The notes: generated from the sequence alone by a model not told the origin. Positions 1-8,827 are shown, counted from the stretch's first letter. The stretch is 64,000 nucleotides of DNA from Collinsella aerofaciens (GCF_015670795.1 NZ_JADPCJ010000005.1:28316-92315); one strand, 5' to 3'. Numbers and translations: made by a program.

Positions 1-2
1 TC

Positions 3-1913
3 GGCATGGCTCGCGAGACCGGCGCCATCTTCGACCGCGATTTCCACGTTGAGCTGCCCGCCATTAAGGCCGAGGCCGGCCGCGCGACCGACGACGAGCT
101 TTCCGTCGAGATCGCTGACGAGGGCCTGTGCGACCGCTACGTTGCCCGCATCGTGCGCAACGTCAAGGTCGGCCCGTCGCCCGACTGGATGGTCAAGCGC
201 CTTAACGCCTTGGGCGTGCGCCCGCACAACAACATCGTCGACATCACCAACTATGTGATGATGCTCACCGGTCAGCCGCTGCACGCCTTTGACCTGGACA
301 CCTTTGCCGAGCGCGATGGCCACCGTCGTGTGGTGGTTCGCGCCGCCCAGCAGGACGAGAAGTTCACGACGCTCGACGGCGAGGAGCGCGTGCTCGACGC
401 CGGTATGGGCCTCATCACCGACGGCGAGCGTCCCGTGGCGCTGGCCGGCGTAATGGGCGGCATGGATTCCGAGATCGAGGACGACACCGTCGACGTGATG
501 GTCGAGAGCGCCTGCTTCAACGCCGGTCGCACCTCGCACACCAGCCGCGATCTGTCGCTGATCTCCGACGCCTCCATTCGCTTTGAGCGCCAGGTCGACG
601 AGACCGGCTGCGTGGATGTCGCCAACGTTACCTGCGCGCTGATCGAGGAGATCGCCGGCGGCGAGGTTGCTCCCGGCTATGTGGACGTGTTCCCCGCGCC
701 CAAGACCATCGACAGCATTAAGCTGCGCCTGGCCCGCGTGCGTGCCATCTGCGGTGCCGACATCGAGCCCGACTTTATCGAGCGTTCGCTCACCCGCCTG
801 GGCTGCACCGTCGAGCGCGACGGCGAGGACTTTATGGTCACGCCGCCGAGCTTCCGTCCCGACCTGCCGCGTGAGATCGACCTGATCGAGGAGGTCCTGC
901 GCCTATGGGGCATGGGCCGCGTTACGGCGACCATCCCGGCTGCCAAGAACCACATCGGCGGCCTGACCCGCGAGCAGAAGCTCACCCGTAAGGTCGGCGA
1001 GATCCTGCGCGCCTGCGGCCTCAACGAGACCACGACCTTTGGCTTTGCCGCCCCGGGCGACCTGGAGAAGATTGGTATGTCCACCGAGGGCCGCGGCTGC
1101 CCCGTGGTTCTCATGAACCCGCTGGTGGCCGAGCAGACCGAGATGCGCCGCTCGCTGCTGCCGGGTCTGCTGCAGTCTGTGGCCTACAACGAGGCCCACG
1201 GCACGCCCAACGTGCACCTGTACGAGGTCGGCAGCCTGTTCCATGGCCGCGAGAACGCCAGCCTGCCCAAGGAGACCAAGTCCGTGGCGGGCGTGCTCTC
1301 GGGCCAGTGGAGCGAGCAGTCCTGGAACATGAAGTACCGTAAGCTGCGCTTCTTCTTTGGCAAGGGCATTGTCGAGGAGCTGCTTGCTCAGCTGCGCATC
1401 GAGAAGGTTCGCTTCCGTCCCGTCGAGGGCGAGGGCTATGCCTTCTTGCAGCCGGGTCGCGCCGCCGAGGTTCTGTCCGGCGGTACCGTGCTGGGCTGGG
1501 TTGGCGAGATTCACCCCGAGGCGCGCGAGGCTATGGGCATTGACGAGGTTGTCGTTGCCTTTGAGCTCGACCTGGACAAGCTGATCAAGGGCGCCCGCAA
1601 CCAGGAGAACTACCGTGAGTTCTCGCAGTACCCGGCCGTTGAGCACGACCTTGCTATCGTGGTCGACAACACTGTGACCTGCGAGGATCTTGAGCGCCGT
1701 ATTACCAGCGCCGGAGGCAAGCTGCTCGAGGATGTGCGTCTGTTCGACGTCTACCGCGATCCCATCCGCATCGGAGCGGGCAAGAAGTCCATGGCCTTTG
1801 CGCTTACGTATCGCTCCGACGACCACACGCTTACCAGCGAAGAGGTCGAAAAGGCGCACCAGAAGATCGTTACCAAGGTGTGCAAGGGCGTAAACGGCGA
1901 GGTCCGCGGCTAG
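3..1913 (+). CDS. pheT: Phenylalanyl-tRNA synthetase beta subunit (5' end outside window)
   Basis: Charges tRNA-Phe as the beta part of the (alpha-beta)2 cytoplasmic enzyme. The reading frame is open to the window edge and about 636 codons are visible. Family members are about 800 residues, so the N-terminal EMAP-like tRNA-binding domain is missing only because the window begins inside the gene. Visible parts: the B3/B4 editing region (NIVDITNYVM, PLHAFDLD around residues 75-100), a B5 region around 235-310, the catalytic-like core, and a C-terminal anticodon-binding FDX-ACB domain (FSQYPAVEHDLAIVVD, then DDHTLTSEEVEKAHQKI at the end). The in-frame ATG at 6 is internal and not the true start. 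pheS is expected just upstream. No convincing terminator was found before the next promoter. Confidence 0.95.
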   Translation, partial: GMARETGAIFDRDFHVELPAIKAEAGRATDDELSVEIADEGLCDRYVARIVRNVKVGPSPDWMVKRLNALGVRPHNNIVDITNYVMMLTGQPLHAFDLDTFAERDGHRRVVVRAAQQDEKFTTLDGEERVLDAGMGLITDGERPVALAGVMGGMDSEIEDDTVDVMVESACFNAGRTSHTSRDLSLISDASIRFERQVDETGCVDVANVTCALIEEIAGGEVAPGYVDVFPAPKTIDSIKLRLARVRAICGADIEPDFIERSLTRLGCTVERDGEDFMVTPPSFRPDLPREIDLIEEVLRLWGMGRVTATIPAAKNHIGGLTREQKLTRKVGEILRACGLNETTTFGFAAPGDLEKIGMSTEGRGCPVVLMNPLVAEQTEMRRSLLPGLLQSVAYNEAHGTPNVHLYEVGSLFHGRENASLPKETKSVAGVLSGQWSEQSWNMKYRKLRFFFGKGIVEELLAQLRIEKVRFRPVEGEGYAFLQPGRAAEVLSGGTVLGWVGEIHPEAREAMGIDEVVVAFELDLDKLIKGARNQENYREFSQYPAVEHDLAIVVDNTVTCEDLERRITSAGGKLLEDVRLFDVYRDPIRIGAGKKSMAFALTYRSDDHTLTSEEVEKAHQKIVTKVCKGVNGEVRG

Positions 1914-2034
1914 GTCCTGCGCCGGATATAGGCCAGCGTCGGCTGCCGTCGAGTCTTACGTGACTGCTGTTTTCGGTATAAGGCACCGTTGAGCCTGCAT
2001 ATATGACACGCGCATTACATAACGGCGTGCTGCT

Positions 2035-2063
2035 TTGTCGGCAGTGCGCCGTTTTGCTATGAT
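2035..2063 (+). promoter_or_regulatory. Promoter of the cbiMQO operon
   Basis: A -35 box TTGTCG (2035-2040) and an extended -10 TGcTATGAT (TATGAT at 2058-2063) are separated by 17 bp. Transcription should start near 2070, immediately before the operator at 2074-2101. Assigned from sequence only. Confidence 0.6.
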
Positions 2064-2073
2064 AGCCCGCGGC

Positions 2074-2101
2074 GTGTTACGAATCTGACATTACGTAACA
2101 C
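2074..2101. promoter_or_regulatory. NikR-like nickel operator
   Basis: Perfect inverted repeat GTGTTAC-N14-GTAACAC (8-bp arms if the flanking G/C is included). Its 28-bp span equals the 6-N16-6 geometry of the E. coli NikR site, and the half-site matches a NikR consensus reported for other lineages, as I recall it. It lies across the predicted transcription start, about 10 bp after the -10 box, so binding would block transcription. It suggests that the transporter's substrate is nickel rather than cobalt. Confidence 0.6.
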
Positions 2102-2158
2102 TGGAAAGGTGATTCAAGCGGCGTTGCAATTCCGTGCGCCGATAACCGGGAGGCGTAC

Positions 2159-3244
2159 ATGCACATTCCAGATAATTATCTGTCCCCGCAGACCGATGCC
2201 GTCATGGCGGTGGCAATGGTGCCCGTCTGGGTTCACTGTATCAAGAAGGTGCGCGCCACGCTCGATCGCGAGCACATGGCTTTCCTGGGCATCTGCGCCG
2301 CATTTTCCTTCTTGCTTATGATGTTCAACGTGCCGCTGCCCGGCGGCACCACTGGCCACGCCGTTGGTGGCGCACTCATCGCGCTGCTGCTGGGCCCCGA
2401 GGCCGCGGCTATCGCGGTTTCGGTCGCGCTGGCGCTGCAAGCGCTGCTGTTTGGCGACGGCGGCATCCTGTCCTTTGGCGCTAACTGCTTTAACATGGCC
2501 TTCGTGTTGCCGTTTGCCGCAGCCATCGTGTTCCGCGCGCTTAACAGCCGTTTGCACGACAAGAGCTGGGGCACCTCGGTTTCGGCCATCGTAAGCGGCT
2601 GGGTCGGCCTGTGCCTGGCGGCCCTGTGCGCAGCAATCGAGTTTGGTATTCAGCCGATGCTTTTCACGAATGCTTCGGGCGCTCCGCTGTACTGCCCCTT
2701 CCCGCTGTCCATTGCCATTCCGGCCATGATGATCCCGCATATGTTGGTAGCCGGCGTGGTCGAGGGCGTGGCGACTGCCGCGATCTACGGCTTTATCAAG
2801 AAGACGGCGCCGAGCGTTATCGTCGGCCCCGAAGCCGCCGATGGACAGCTTGCTGCCGAGGGCGCTGCTGCAAAGAAGACCTCGCTGGTCCCCACGCTCA
2901 TCTTGGTTGCCGTGCTTGTCGTGGCCACGCCGCTGGGCCTGCTGGCCACGGGTGACGCCTGGGGTGAGTGGGACGCCGAGGGCGCCGCGACCGCCGTTCA
3001 GGAGGCTGGCGACGACAGCCTGCAGGCTTCGGTCGGTCTCGACACCCCGACCTTTGCCGACGCTCTGCCTACGGGTGATTACCTGCAGGCCTATTCCGAG
3101 GAGCAGGGTCTCGGCTTTGCCGGTCAGGCTGCCATGTATATCCTGTCCGGCGTGATTGGCGTGGCGGTGCTCACCATCGCATTCCGTCTGATCTCGCTGA
3201 CGGTCAAGGAAAGCGGAGCCCATGGCGATGGTCGAGCTGCCTAG
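2159..3244 (+). CDS. cbiM: Nickel/cobalt ECF transporter substrate-binding subunit, CbiM/NikM fused to a CbiN/NikN-like tail
   Basis: Integral membrane S-component that binds Ni2+ or Co2+ for the CbiMQO/NikMNQO energy-coupling transporter. The protein starts MHIPDNYLSP; in this family the free N-terminal Met and His2 are metal ligands, which supports the start at 2159 (GGGAGG five bases upstream). Residues 1-220 form the multi-span CbiM domain. Residues about 240-345 add a helix, an extracytoplasmic loop and a second helix (around 326-345), like the separate CbiN/NikN or PDGLE subunit. At 361 residues it fits the fused form. It overlaps cbiQ by 23 bp, implying coupled translation. Nickel is favoured over cobalt because of the NikR-like operator upstream; the protein sequence alone does not settle this. 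Confidence 0.9.
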   Translation: MHIPDNYLSPQTDAVMAVAMVPVWVHCIKKVRATLDREHMAFLGICAAFSFLLMMFNVPLPGGTTGHAVGGALIALLLGPEAAAIAVSVALALQALLFGDGGILSFGANCFNMAFVLPFAAAIVFRALNSRLHDKSWGTSVSAIVSGWVGLCLAALCAAIEFGIQPMLFTNASGAPLYCPFPLSIAIPAMMIPHMLVAGVVEGVATAAIYGFIKKTAPSVIVGPEAADGQLAAEGAAAKKTSLVPTLILVAVLVVATPLGLLATGDAWGEWDAEGAATAVQEAGDDSLQASVGLDTPTFADALPTGDYLQAYSEEQGLGFAGQAAMYILSGVIGVAVLTIAFRLISLTVKESGAHGDGRAA

Positions 3245-4058
3245 CTGGCTTGCGGCCGAGGAGCGATACGAGCCCACGGGCGCTCGTCATCGCGTGATGC
3301 AAAAGAACGTCCTGCACCTGGCGAGCCTGCTTGAGCGGGTTCGCCTGGGTGGAGGCGCGCACGAGGGCGGGTCGATGGTCGACCGCGCCCTTTCTTGCGT
3401 TTCGGCTCCGGTGCGCCTGGTGGGGATATTCGTTTGCGTCCTGTGCGTGTGCCTGACACAAAGCCCGCTGTACCTCATGTTGATGGCGGCCATTGCGCTG
3501 GTGCTCGTTGCCGTGCGTCCCGTACGCGGGCTGCGCGCGACCTTTGTGCCGGCGCTTGGCGCCGCGGGGCTCGCAGTGGTTTTGGCGCTGCCTGCCCTGC
3601 TGCTGGGTGCTTCCGCTACGGGCGCCATGCTCAAGATTGCGCTCAAGACCTTCATTAATGTGTCGCTGGTGCTGGGCGTTTCGTGGACCCTCACGTGGAG
3701 CCGCATATCGGCGGCGCTCAAGATGCTGCATCTACCCGACGAAGTTATCTTTACGTTTGATATGGCGCTCAAGCACATCGAGGTGCTGGGTCGTACGGCG
3801 CACGATCTGTGCGAATCGGTCATGCTGCGCAGCGTTGGCCGTGCGCCCGAGGGATTTTCGCGTACCGATTCGATCGCGGGTATCATGGGCATGACCTTTA
3901 TCAAGGCGATGAAATGCAGCCGCGCGATGGACGAGGCTATGCTTTGCCGCGGCTTTGCCGGTGCGTATCCGGCTCCCGCGCGCGCCAGGTTTGGCTGGCG
4001 CGATGCGGCCTATGCGGCCGGCGTGGCGCTGCTGACAGTGTTGTGCGCCGTGCTGTAG
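3222..4058 (+). CDS. cbiQ: ECF transporter transmembrane coupling subunit CbiQ
   Basis: T-component that links the metal-binding subunit to the ATPase. The 278-residue protein has a polar N-terminus, several membrane spans between about residues 65 and 150, then a cytoplasmic region with the charged helices expected to dock on CbiO (ALKMLHLPDEVIFTFDMALK around 167-185 and KCSRAMDEAMLCRGF around 228-243, close to the family's A-x-x-x-R-G signature), and a last helix at the C-terminus. It overlaps the end of cbiM by 23 bp and lies 28 bp before cbiO. No alternative function is likely. Confidence 0.88.
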   Translation: MAMVELPSWLAAEERYEPTGARHRVMQKNVLHLASLLERVRLGGGAHEGGSMVDRALSCVSAPVRLVGIFVCVLCVCLTQSPLYLMLMAAIALVLVAVRPVRGLRATFVPALGAAGLAVVLALPALLLGASATGAMLKIALKTFINVSLVLGVSWTLTWSRISAALKMLHLPDEVIFTFDMALKHIEVLGRTAHDLCESVMLRSVGRAPEGFSRTDSIAGIMGMTFIKAMKCSRAMDEAMLCRGFAGAYPAPARARFGWRDAAYAAGVALLTVLCAVL

Positions 4059-4086
4059 GCGCTGCTGGTTCCGACTGGGGATGTAA

Positions 4087-4875
4087 ATGGGGAAGGGCGA
4101 CGTTTTGACGATCGATATGAATAGTGCGGCGGGCACGAACGGTGTGGGCGGCGCCGAGGTCGTTCCGCTCATCGAGCTGCGCGACGTGGTGTTCTCCTAT
4201 GCGGGGCATACGGTTGTCGATGGCGTGTCGCTGCAGGTCGATCGTGGTGAACTCGTTGCCCTGCTCGGTCCCAACGGCTGCGGCAAGACGACGATTATGC
4301 GTCTTATTAACGGCCTTGAACTCGCGGACGCAGGGGCATACCTGTTTGACGGGCACGTGGTCGATGCGGCGTATCTGAAGGATTCTGCTGCTGCTCAGAA
4401 GTTCCACCAGCGCGTGGGCTTCGTATTCCAAAACGCCGATGCCCAGCTGTTCTGCGCCACGGTGGGCGAGGAAGTTGCTTTTGGTCCCGCGCAGATGGGG
4501 CTGCCGGCAGACGAGCTCGAGCGCCGCGTGCGCGATGCCATGGGGCTGTTTCAGGTTGCTGACCTTGCCGACGCCTCTCCCTATCAGCTCTCGGGCGGGC
4601 AAAAGAAGCGCGTTGCGCTGGCTGCGGTGGTGTCGATGAACCCGGATATCTTGGTCCTCGACGAGCCTACCAATGGACTCGACGAGGATTCATGCGACAT
4701 CGTGGTCAACTTCTTGCTGGCCTACGTCGCGGTGGGTAAGACGGTCTTGATGAGCACGCATCACCAGGATTTGGTGCGACGCCTGGGTGCCCGTGCAATC
4801 TATATCGATCGATATCACCATGTGGTCGAGGCGCCTTCGCCGTCGTATGGAACCGAAAGCGGTGCTACGGACTAG
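4087..4875 (+). CDS. cbiO: ECF transporter ATP-binding subunit CbiO
   Basis: ABC ATPase that powers the nickel/cobalt ECF transporter. Walker A is GPNGCGKTT near residue 61, the Q-loop is FVFQNADAQLF, the signature is LSGGQKKR, and Walker B with the D-loop is ILVLDEPTNGLD. The switch histidine is in STHHQD. Length is 262 residues. The first 25 residues are extra and poorly conserved, so a start some codons later is possible. It is the last gene of the operon. A short GC-rich hairpin (about 4895-4910) may end transcription. Confidence 0.9.
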   Translation: MGKGDVLTIDMNSAAGTNGVGGAEVVPLIELRDVVFSYAGHTVVDGVSLQVDRGELVALLGPNGCGKTTIMRLINGLELADAGAYLFDGHVVDAAYLKDSAAAQKFHQRVGFVFQNADAQLFCATVGEEVAFGPAQMGLPADELERRVRDAMGLFQVADLADASPYQLSGGQKKRVALAAVVSMNPDILVLDEPTNGLDEDSCDIVVNFLLAYVAVGKTVLMSTHHQDLVRRLGARAIYIDRYHHVVEAPSPSYGTESGATD

Positions 4876-4955
4876 TTGCTGCGTAGAGCGTGCGTAGCCG
4901 CCCGCGCGGCTTTGCCGTGATGGTATAGTTATCCAGGTTTTTTATGGGGGTGGCT

Positions 4956-5804
4956 ATGCCAAGTTGGAACATTCATATCGCTCAGACGGAGCGTTTGCTG
5001 GAGCGCACCGGTGCGCTTGCCAATAGCGTGCGCGACCGCAATGCCTTTTTGTTTGGCTGCGTGGTTCCGGATATCTTCGTGGGCTATATGGTCCCTGGCA
5101 TCGCCGATCCCATCCCGTACCGCATTACGCACTTTGCCAAGCCTGAGCCCATCCCAAAGCCTCGTGAGCATGAGTTCTGGGATACCTATGTGGCACCGTT
5201 GCTTAAAAGTTCGCCCATCGGTGCGCCAGCCGCGGCGACCTCGATTATCGAGGAACGCGAGCGACTGAACCGCGTGCACTATCCCCAGCGCTACAAGGAT
5301 GCCGAGCCGGTTGCCGGTCCCGGCGCCTGTGAGTTCTCGCTTGCGTCCGAGGACGTGGCGCAGTCGTTGCTCGATTTGACACTGGGTGTCTGGTCGCATC
5401 TGGTGGCCGATACCGTATGGAATACGCGCGTGAATCAGTACCTGGAGGTGCACGGCGGCAAGCCGTGCGAGGAGTTCCGCATTAAAAAGCAAGGCGACTT
5501 TGACTGGTTTGGCAAGACGCTGGGCATTGTTTCCATCCCGCGTGCGACCGATCGCCTGTATACCGCTGCGACGCGTTTTGGGCAGTATCCCATCCATAAA
5601 GAATATGTGCTCAAGACCATCGGCGTCATGCACGAGATTGTACGCGAAAACCCCGGTGAGCCCGACCATCCGCCATACCGCCTGCTAACCGAGGAGTTTT
5701 TCGATGCAACGTTTACCGAGGTCATCGAGCTGACCGAGGCGGGATTTGCGGCTCGCGCCGAATCGCCCGATGTGCCTGCGCTGCCCCTGATTGCTAGCTG
5801 CTAG
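4956..5804 (+). CDS. Zinc-dependent phospholipase C-like protein
   Basis: A 282-residue protein that resembles the zinc-dependent phospholipase C/S1-P1-like helical domain: PSWNIHIAQTERLL at the N-terminus, LFGCVVPDIFVGY near residue 30, HFAKPEP near 57, and HLVADTVWNTRV near 148, giving conserved His/Asp positions typical of that fold. There is no signal peptide or membrane span, so a cytoplasmic role is likely and phospholipase activity is not proven. The start at 4956 is preferred because GGGGGTGG precedes it; the ATG at 4944 lies at the beginning of that purine run. Its stop codon overlaps that of the convergent gene in the shared bases CTAG. Confidence 0.6.
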   Translation: MPSWNIHIAQTERLLERTGALANSVRDRNAFLFGCVVPDIFVGYMVPGIADPIPYRITHFAKPEPIPKPREHEFWDTYVAPLLKSSPIGAPAAATSIIEERERLNRVHYPQRYKDAEPVAGPGACEFSLASEDVAQSLLDLTLGVWSHLVADTVWNTRVNQYLEVHGGKPCEEFRIKKQGDFDWFGKTLGIVSIPRATDRLYTAATRFGQYPIHKEYVLKTIGVMHEIVRENPGEPDHPPYRLLTEEFFDATFTEVIELTEAGFAARAESPDVPALPLIASC

Positions 5805-6874
5805 CTGGCCGGCCCGGCAGTGAATAGCTCAACCCAATCGACAAGTAGCTCTTGCCGTAAGGTATCTTCGGCAATGCGTTCCTGTTTGGTCTTTGGGATG
5901 TGGGGAAGCCCGGCCTTTTTATGGATGAGCTCGGCTATGTGGTCGAAGCTCTTCTTCTCCTTGATCTGGTCATAGGTAATTTGGATGACGTCGTAGCCCA
6001 TGCTTGTGAGTGCGGTGGCGCGCTCGGCATCGGAGAGGCTCGCGGCTTCGCTGTCGTGGGCAGAGCGGCCTTGGCATTCCAGAATGACGCCCATGCTGTC
6101 GGTGGCGCTTTCGATGAGGATATCGGCGTAGCAGCAGGTTTTGTCATACAGCGAACGTGCGGCTTCACTGAGCGGGATGCGCGCGTTGTTGGCGATCTCG
6201 ATGCCCTGGCCGCCCTCGTCGCGGGGGAGCGAGATAAGCATGGAGGTCTGTACTTCGAAGGGCGAGGCGGCCTGCCCCGTCATGTGCTCGGCCGCCCAGC
6301 GCAGTTGTTTGACGCCGCGCAGGCCTGCGGCTTGCTTGGCGAACGCGGCGATATCCGTTGCGGTAAGAAGCGGCGTGCGCTTCCACAAGTTGGTGTCATT
6401 GCCCTTGGTGTCGTTAACTCGCTCCCAGCCGCAGTTGGGTGGAATGAACTTAAGCGAAATAGCTTCATCGAGTTGTTGTTGCGTTCGCTCGCAGGGCTTA
6501 AACACTGCAAAGGAGCCGCACGTCTCGTAGCAAGCCATGAGTAACTGGTTGCGTGAAACCTGCGTAGCAAGGTTGAGCAGCGTGAACTCCGGTGACGTGA
6601 CATCAAACCCATGTTCAGTCTGCCTAAACGACCCCGGAGGTGGTTCTTGGGTCAGGAGGTGCGATTTAAACAGGCTTCGCGACCCGGATTGTGCCCGAGT
6701 GAATACAAGCCTGTGAAGTGGTGCGTGAAGCAGGTCTTTTACAACTGCATGACTTCCGAGACCACAACATCTGCGATCCATATTGCCAAGGCTAATGGCG
6801 GGGTAAAGGCCTAATACCTGCGGCGGGATGCGGTAGTAGTTAAAGGCGGATTGCCCACAAAGCGTCAGGTCCAT
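5801..6874 (-). CDS. Unknown protein with a PD-(D/E)XK-like C-terminal region
   Basis: A 357-residue protein of a type I associate with Coriobacteriia; function unknown. The N-terminal half holds several Cys/His residues and no clear domain. The C-terminal third contains YADILIESATDSMGVILECQG, that is, an Asp followed about 14 residues later by E-C-Q-G, after which come a helix-rich segment and a strand VIQITYDQI. This spacing is like very short patch repair and DUF559-type nuclease folds. AGGAGG stands seven bases before the ATG, so the start is firm. It lies alone between a convergent gene and a 420-bp intergenic region. It could be an AbiEi-like or restriction-related protein; that is only an inference. 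Confidence 0.65.
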   Translation of the reverse strand: MDLTLCGQSAFNYYRIPPQVLGLYPAISLGNMDRRCCGLGSHAVVKDLLHAPLHRLVFTRAQSGSRSLFKSHLLTQEPPPGSFRQTEHGFDVTSPEFTLLNLATQVSRNQLLMACYETCGSFAVFKPCERTQQQLDEAISLKFIPPNCGWERVNDTKGNDTNLWKRTPLLTATDIAAFAKQAAGLRGVKQLRWAAEHMTGQAASPFEVQTSMLISLPRDEGGQGIEIANNARIPLSEAARSLYDKTCCYADILIESATDSMGVILECQGRSAHDSEAASLSDAERATALTSMGYDVIQITYDQIKEKKSFDHIAELIHKKAGLPHIPKTKQERIAEDTLRQELLVDWVELFTAGPAS

Positions 6875-6928
6875 AATGCCCTCCTGGCCGAAATCATCTC
6901 TTTGAAGCGAGTGATGCCAGCGTCAATC

Positions 6929-7052
6929 CGGAAGTATGCGGCAAAATCTGAACCCTATGAGCGGACCTGGCTTTTGAGGCTAGTTTATCAGGCATTTTGT
7001 TGCGAAAAAACAGGGTGTGCTCGGAGGTTCCAGAATTTGCCGCATACTTCCG
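6929..7052. repeat. Long inverted repeat between the 357-residue gene and pyk
   Basis: Arms 6929-6950 and 7031-7052 are complementary at 21 of 22 positions (core GAAGTATGCGGCAAA). A weaker match continues about 15 bp inward. The two arms are about 80 nt apart. The 6875-7234 region holds no gene I can support. The tract may be an operator pair, a MITE-like remnant or a large RNA hairpin. Confidence 0.6.
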
Positions 7053-7234
7053 AAAACCAGGTCGATTTGGTTCTTGCTAAAACGATTTATCAGCCCTGTG
7101 TGAGGTGTGGGTTTGCCACCGGGCGAACACTTTTAGCGCTTGGGGCTTTATTTTTTGGGCCTCGAAGGGTGGATTTCGCGCTTTTGGTAAAGAAATGAGT
7201 GCGTGTTTTGCCGTGCGGCGGCATTGGCACAGAA

Positions 7235-7269
7235 AAAGGGCCCGGAAGGCAATGCCTTCCGGGCCCTTT
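7235..7269 (-). terminator. Rho-independent terminator of pyk
   Basis: Perfect 16-bp stem with a 3-nt loop (AAAGGGCCCGGAAGGC arm). Read on the minus strand it is followed by a T-run, 30 bp after the pyk stop. Confidence 0.9.
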
Positions 7270-7297
7270 GCAATGCAAATCTGCTTGCAAGTACGAT

Positions 7298-8758
7298 TTA
7301 GCGCACCTGAGCGACGTAAGCGACGTTGGTCGAGGAGACCTTGTCCTCGAGCTGGACGCTCATGCGGGGATCGCCGGCGGTAGCGACGGTCAAATCGCCA
7401 GTCTTGACGTAGCCGAGCTCCTTAGCGGTCTCGATCGCCTTGACGATCGTGCCGTTGACGGTGCCCTGGGTAATCTCGGCCTGGTGCGGGATGACGCCCC
7501 AGTACATGATCATCTGCTGGACGGCCCACTCGTGGCGGGAGAACGCGCAGATCGGCATGTTGGGACGGAAGTGCGAGATCAGGCGAGCGGTACGACCGGT
7601 GGTCGTCGGCACGGTGATGCACTTGGCGCCAACGGTGGTGGCCATGTTCACAGCGGACATACCCACAACGTTGTTGACGACGCGGGTGCCGTGAGCGTCA
7701 GCCGGAACCTCGAGCGGAGCGTGAGCCGGGAGGTACTTCTCGGTCTCGAGAGCGATGCTGGCCTGCATCTTGACGGCCTCGACCGGGTACTTACCGGCAG
7801 CGGACTCGCCAGAGAGCATGACGGCGTCGGTGCCGTCGTAGATGGCGTTAGCGACGTCGGCAACCTCGGCGCGCGTCGGGCGCGGGTTCTGCTGCATGGA
7901 GTCGAGCATCTGCGTAGCGGTGATAACGGGCTTGTAGGCCGCGTTGCACTTGGCGATGATCTCCTTCTGGATGTGCGGAACGAGCTCGGGCTTGATCTCG
8001 ATGCCCAGGTCGCCACGGGCGACCATGATGCCGTCGGAAGCCTCGAGAATCTCGTCGAAGTTCTCGACGCCCAGGGCGCACTCGATCTTCGGGAAGATCG
8101 TCACGTGCTCGCCACCGTTCTCGCGGCAAAGCTTGCGGATGCCGCGGACGGACTCGCCGTCACGGATGAAGGAAGCGGCGATGTAGTCGATGTTCTCGGT
8201 CAGGCCAAAGAGGATGTCCTGACGATCGCGCTCGGTGATGGCGGGCAGAGAGATGTTGACGTTGGGCATGTTGACGCCCTTGCGCTCGCCGATCAGGCCG
8301 TCGTTCTTAACGACGCAGGTCATGTCCTGGCCGTCGACGGACTCGACCTCGAGGGCAACCAGGCCGTCATCGATCAGGATGAGGGAGCCCTTCTCGACCT
8401 CGGAGGGCAGGGCCAGGTAGTCGAGGGAGATGTGCTCAGCGGTGCCGTGGAAATCCTCGGACGTGGGCTGAGCGGTGACGACGATCTTGTCGCCGGTCTT
8501 GACGGCAACCTTCTTGCCGTCGACCAGAAGGCCGGTGCGGACCTCGGGGCCCTTGGTGTCGAGCAGGATGCCGACGGGCAGACCGAGCTCCTTGGAAATA
8601 CGACGGACGCGCTCGATGCGACCGTGGTGCTCGTCGTAGGATCCGTGCGAGAAGTTAAAACGGGCGACGTTCATGCCCGCCTTGATCATCTCACGGATGG
8701 TCTCGTCGCTATCGCAGGCGGGACCCATGGTGCATACAATCTTAGTGCGCTTGTACAT
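7298..8758 (-). CDS. pyk: Pyruvate kinase
   Basis: Converts phosphoenolpyruvate and ADP to pyruvate and ATP, the last step of glycolysis, in the cytoplasm. The N-terminal TKIVCTMGPACDS and NVARFNFSHG segments, the K+/Mg2+ site region DTKGPEVRTG, the catalytic FPKIE lysine and the metal-binding ARGDLGIEI are all present. Length is 486 residues, typical for the short form without the C-terminal PEP-utilising domain. GGAGG lies eight bases before the start at 8758. It is a single-gene transcription unit with its own terminator. With ppc in the same window, both main PEP-consuming reactions are encoded nearby. Confidence 0.97.
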   Translation of the reverse strand: MYKRTKIVCTMGPACDSDETIREMIKAGMNVARFNFSHGSYDEHHGRIERVRRISKELGLPVGILLDTKGPEVRTGLLVDGKKVAVKTGDKIVVTAQPTSEDFHGTAEHISLDYLALPSEVEKGSLILIDDGLVALEVESVDGQDMTCVVKNDGLIGERKGVNMPNVNISLPAITERDRQDILFGLTENIDYIAASFIRDGESVRGIRKLCRENGGEHVTIFPKIECALGVENFDEILEASDGIMVARGDLGIEIKPELVPHIQKEIIAKCNAAYKPVITATQMLDSMQQNPRPTRAEVADVANAIYDGTDAVMLSGESAAGKYPVEAVKMQASIALETEKYLPAHAPLEVPADAHGTRVVNNVVGMSAVNMATTVGAKCITVPTTTGRTARLISHFRPNMPICAFSRHEWAVQQMIMYWGVIPHQAEITQGTVNGTIVKAIETAKELGYVKTGDLTVATAGDPRMSVQLEDKVSSTNVAYVAQVR

Positions 8759-8821
8759 TCAGACCTCCATCTGACATCGTCTTGCGCTGATAGATAAACC
8801 ATAAGAAATAAAACTGAGATG

Positions 8822-8827
8822 ATTATA
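8822..8827 (-). promoter_or_regulatory. Putative -10 box of pyk
   Basis: On the minus strand the sequence reads TATAAT, 64 bases before the pyk start codon. No good -35 box is seen 17 bp further upstream. The rest of 8759-9050 holds no gene I can support. Confidence 0.4.

Noticed and set aside
7199..8797. A 532-codon open frame on the strand opposite pyk
   Set aside because: It is antisense to a clear pyruvate kinase; its composition (Asp/Val/Leu/Gly/His-rich) is what GC-rich codons give when read backwards.
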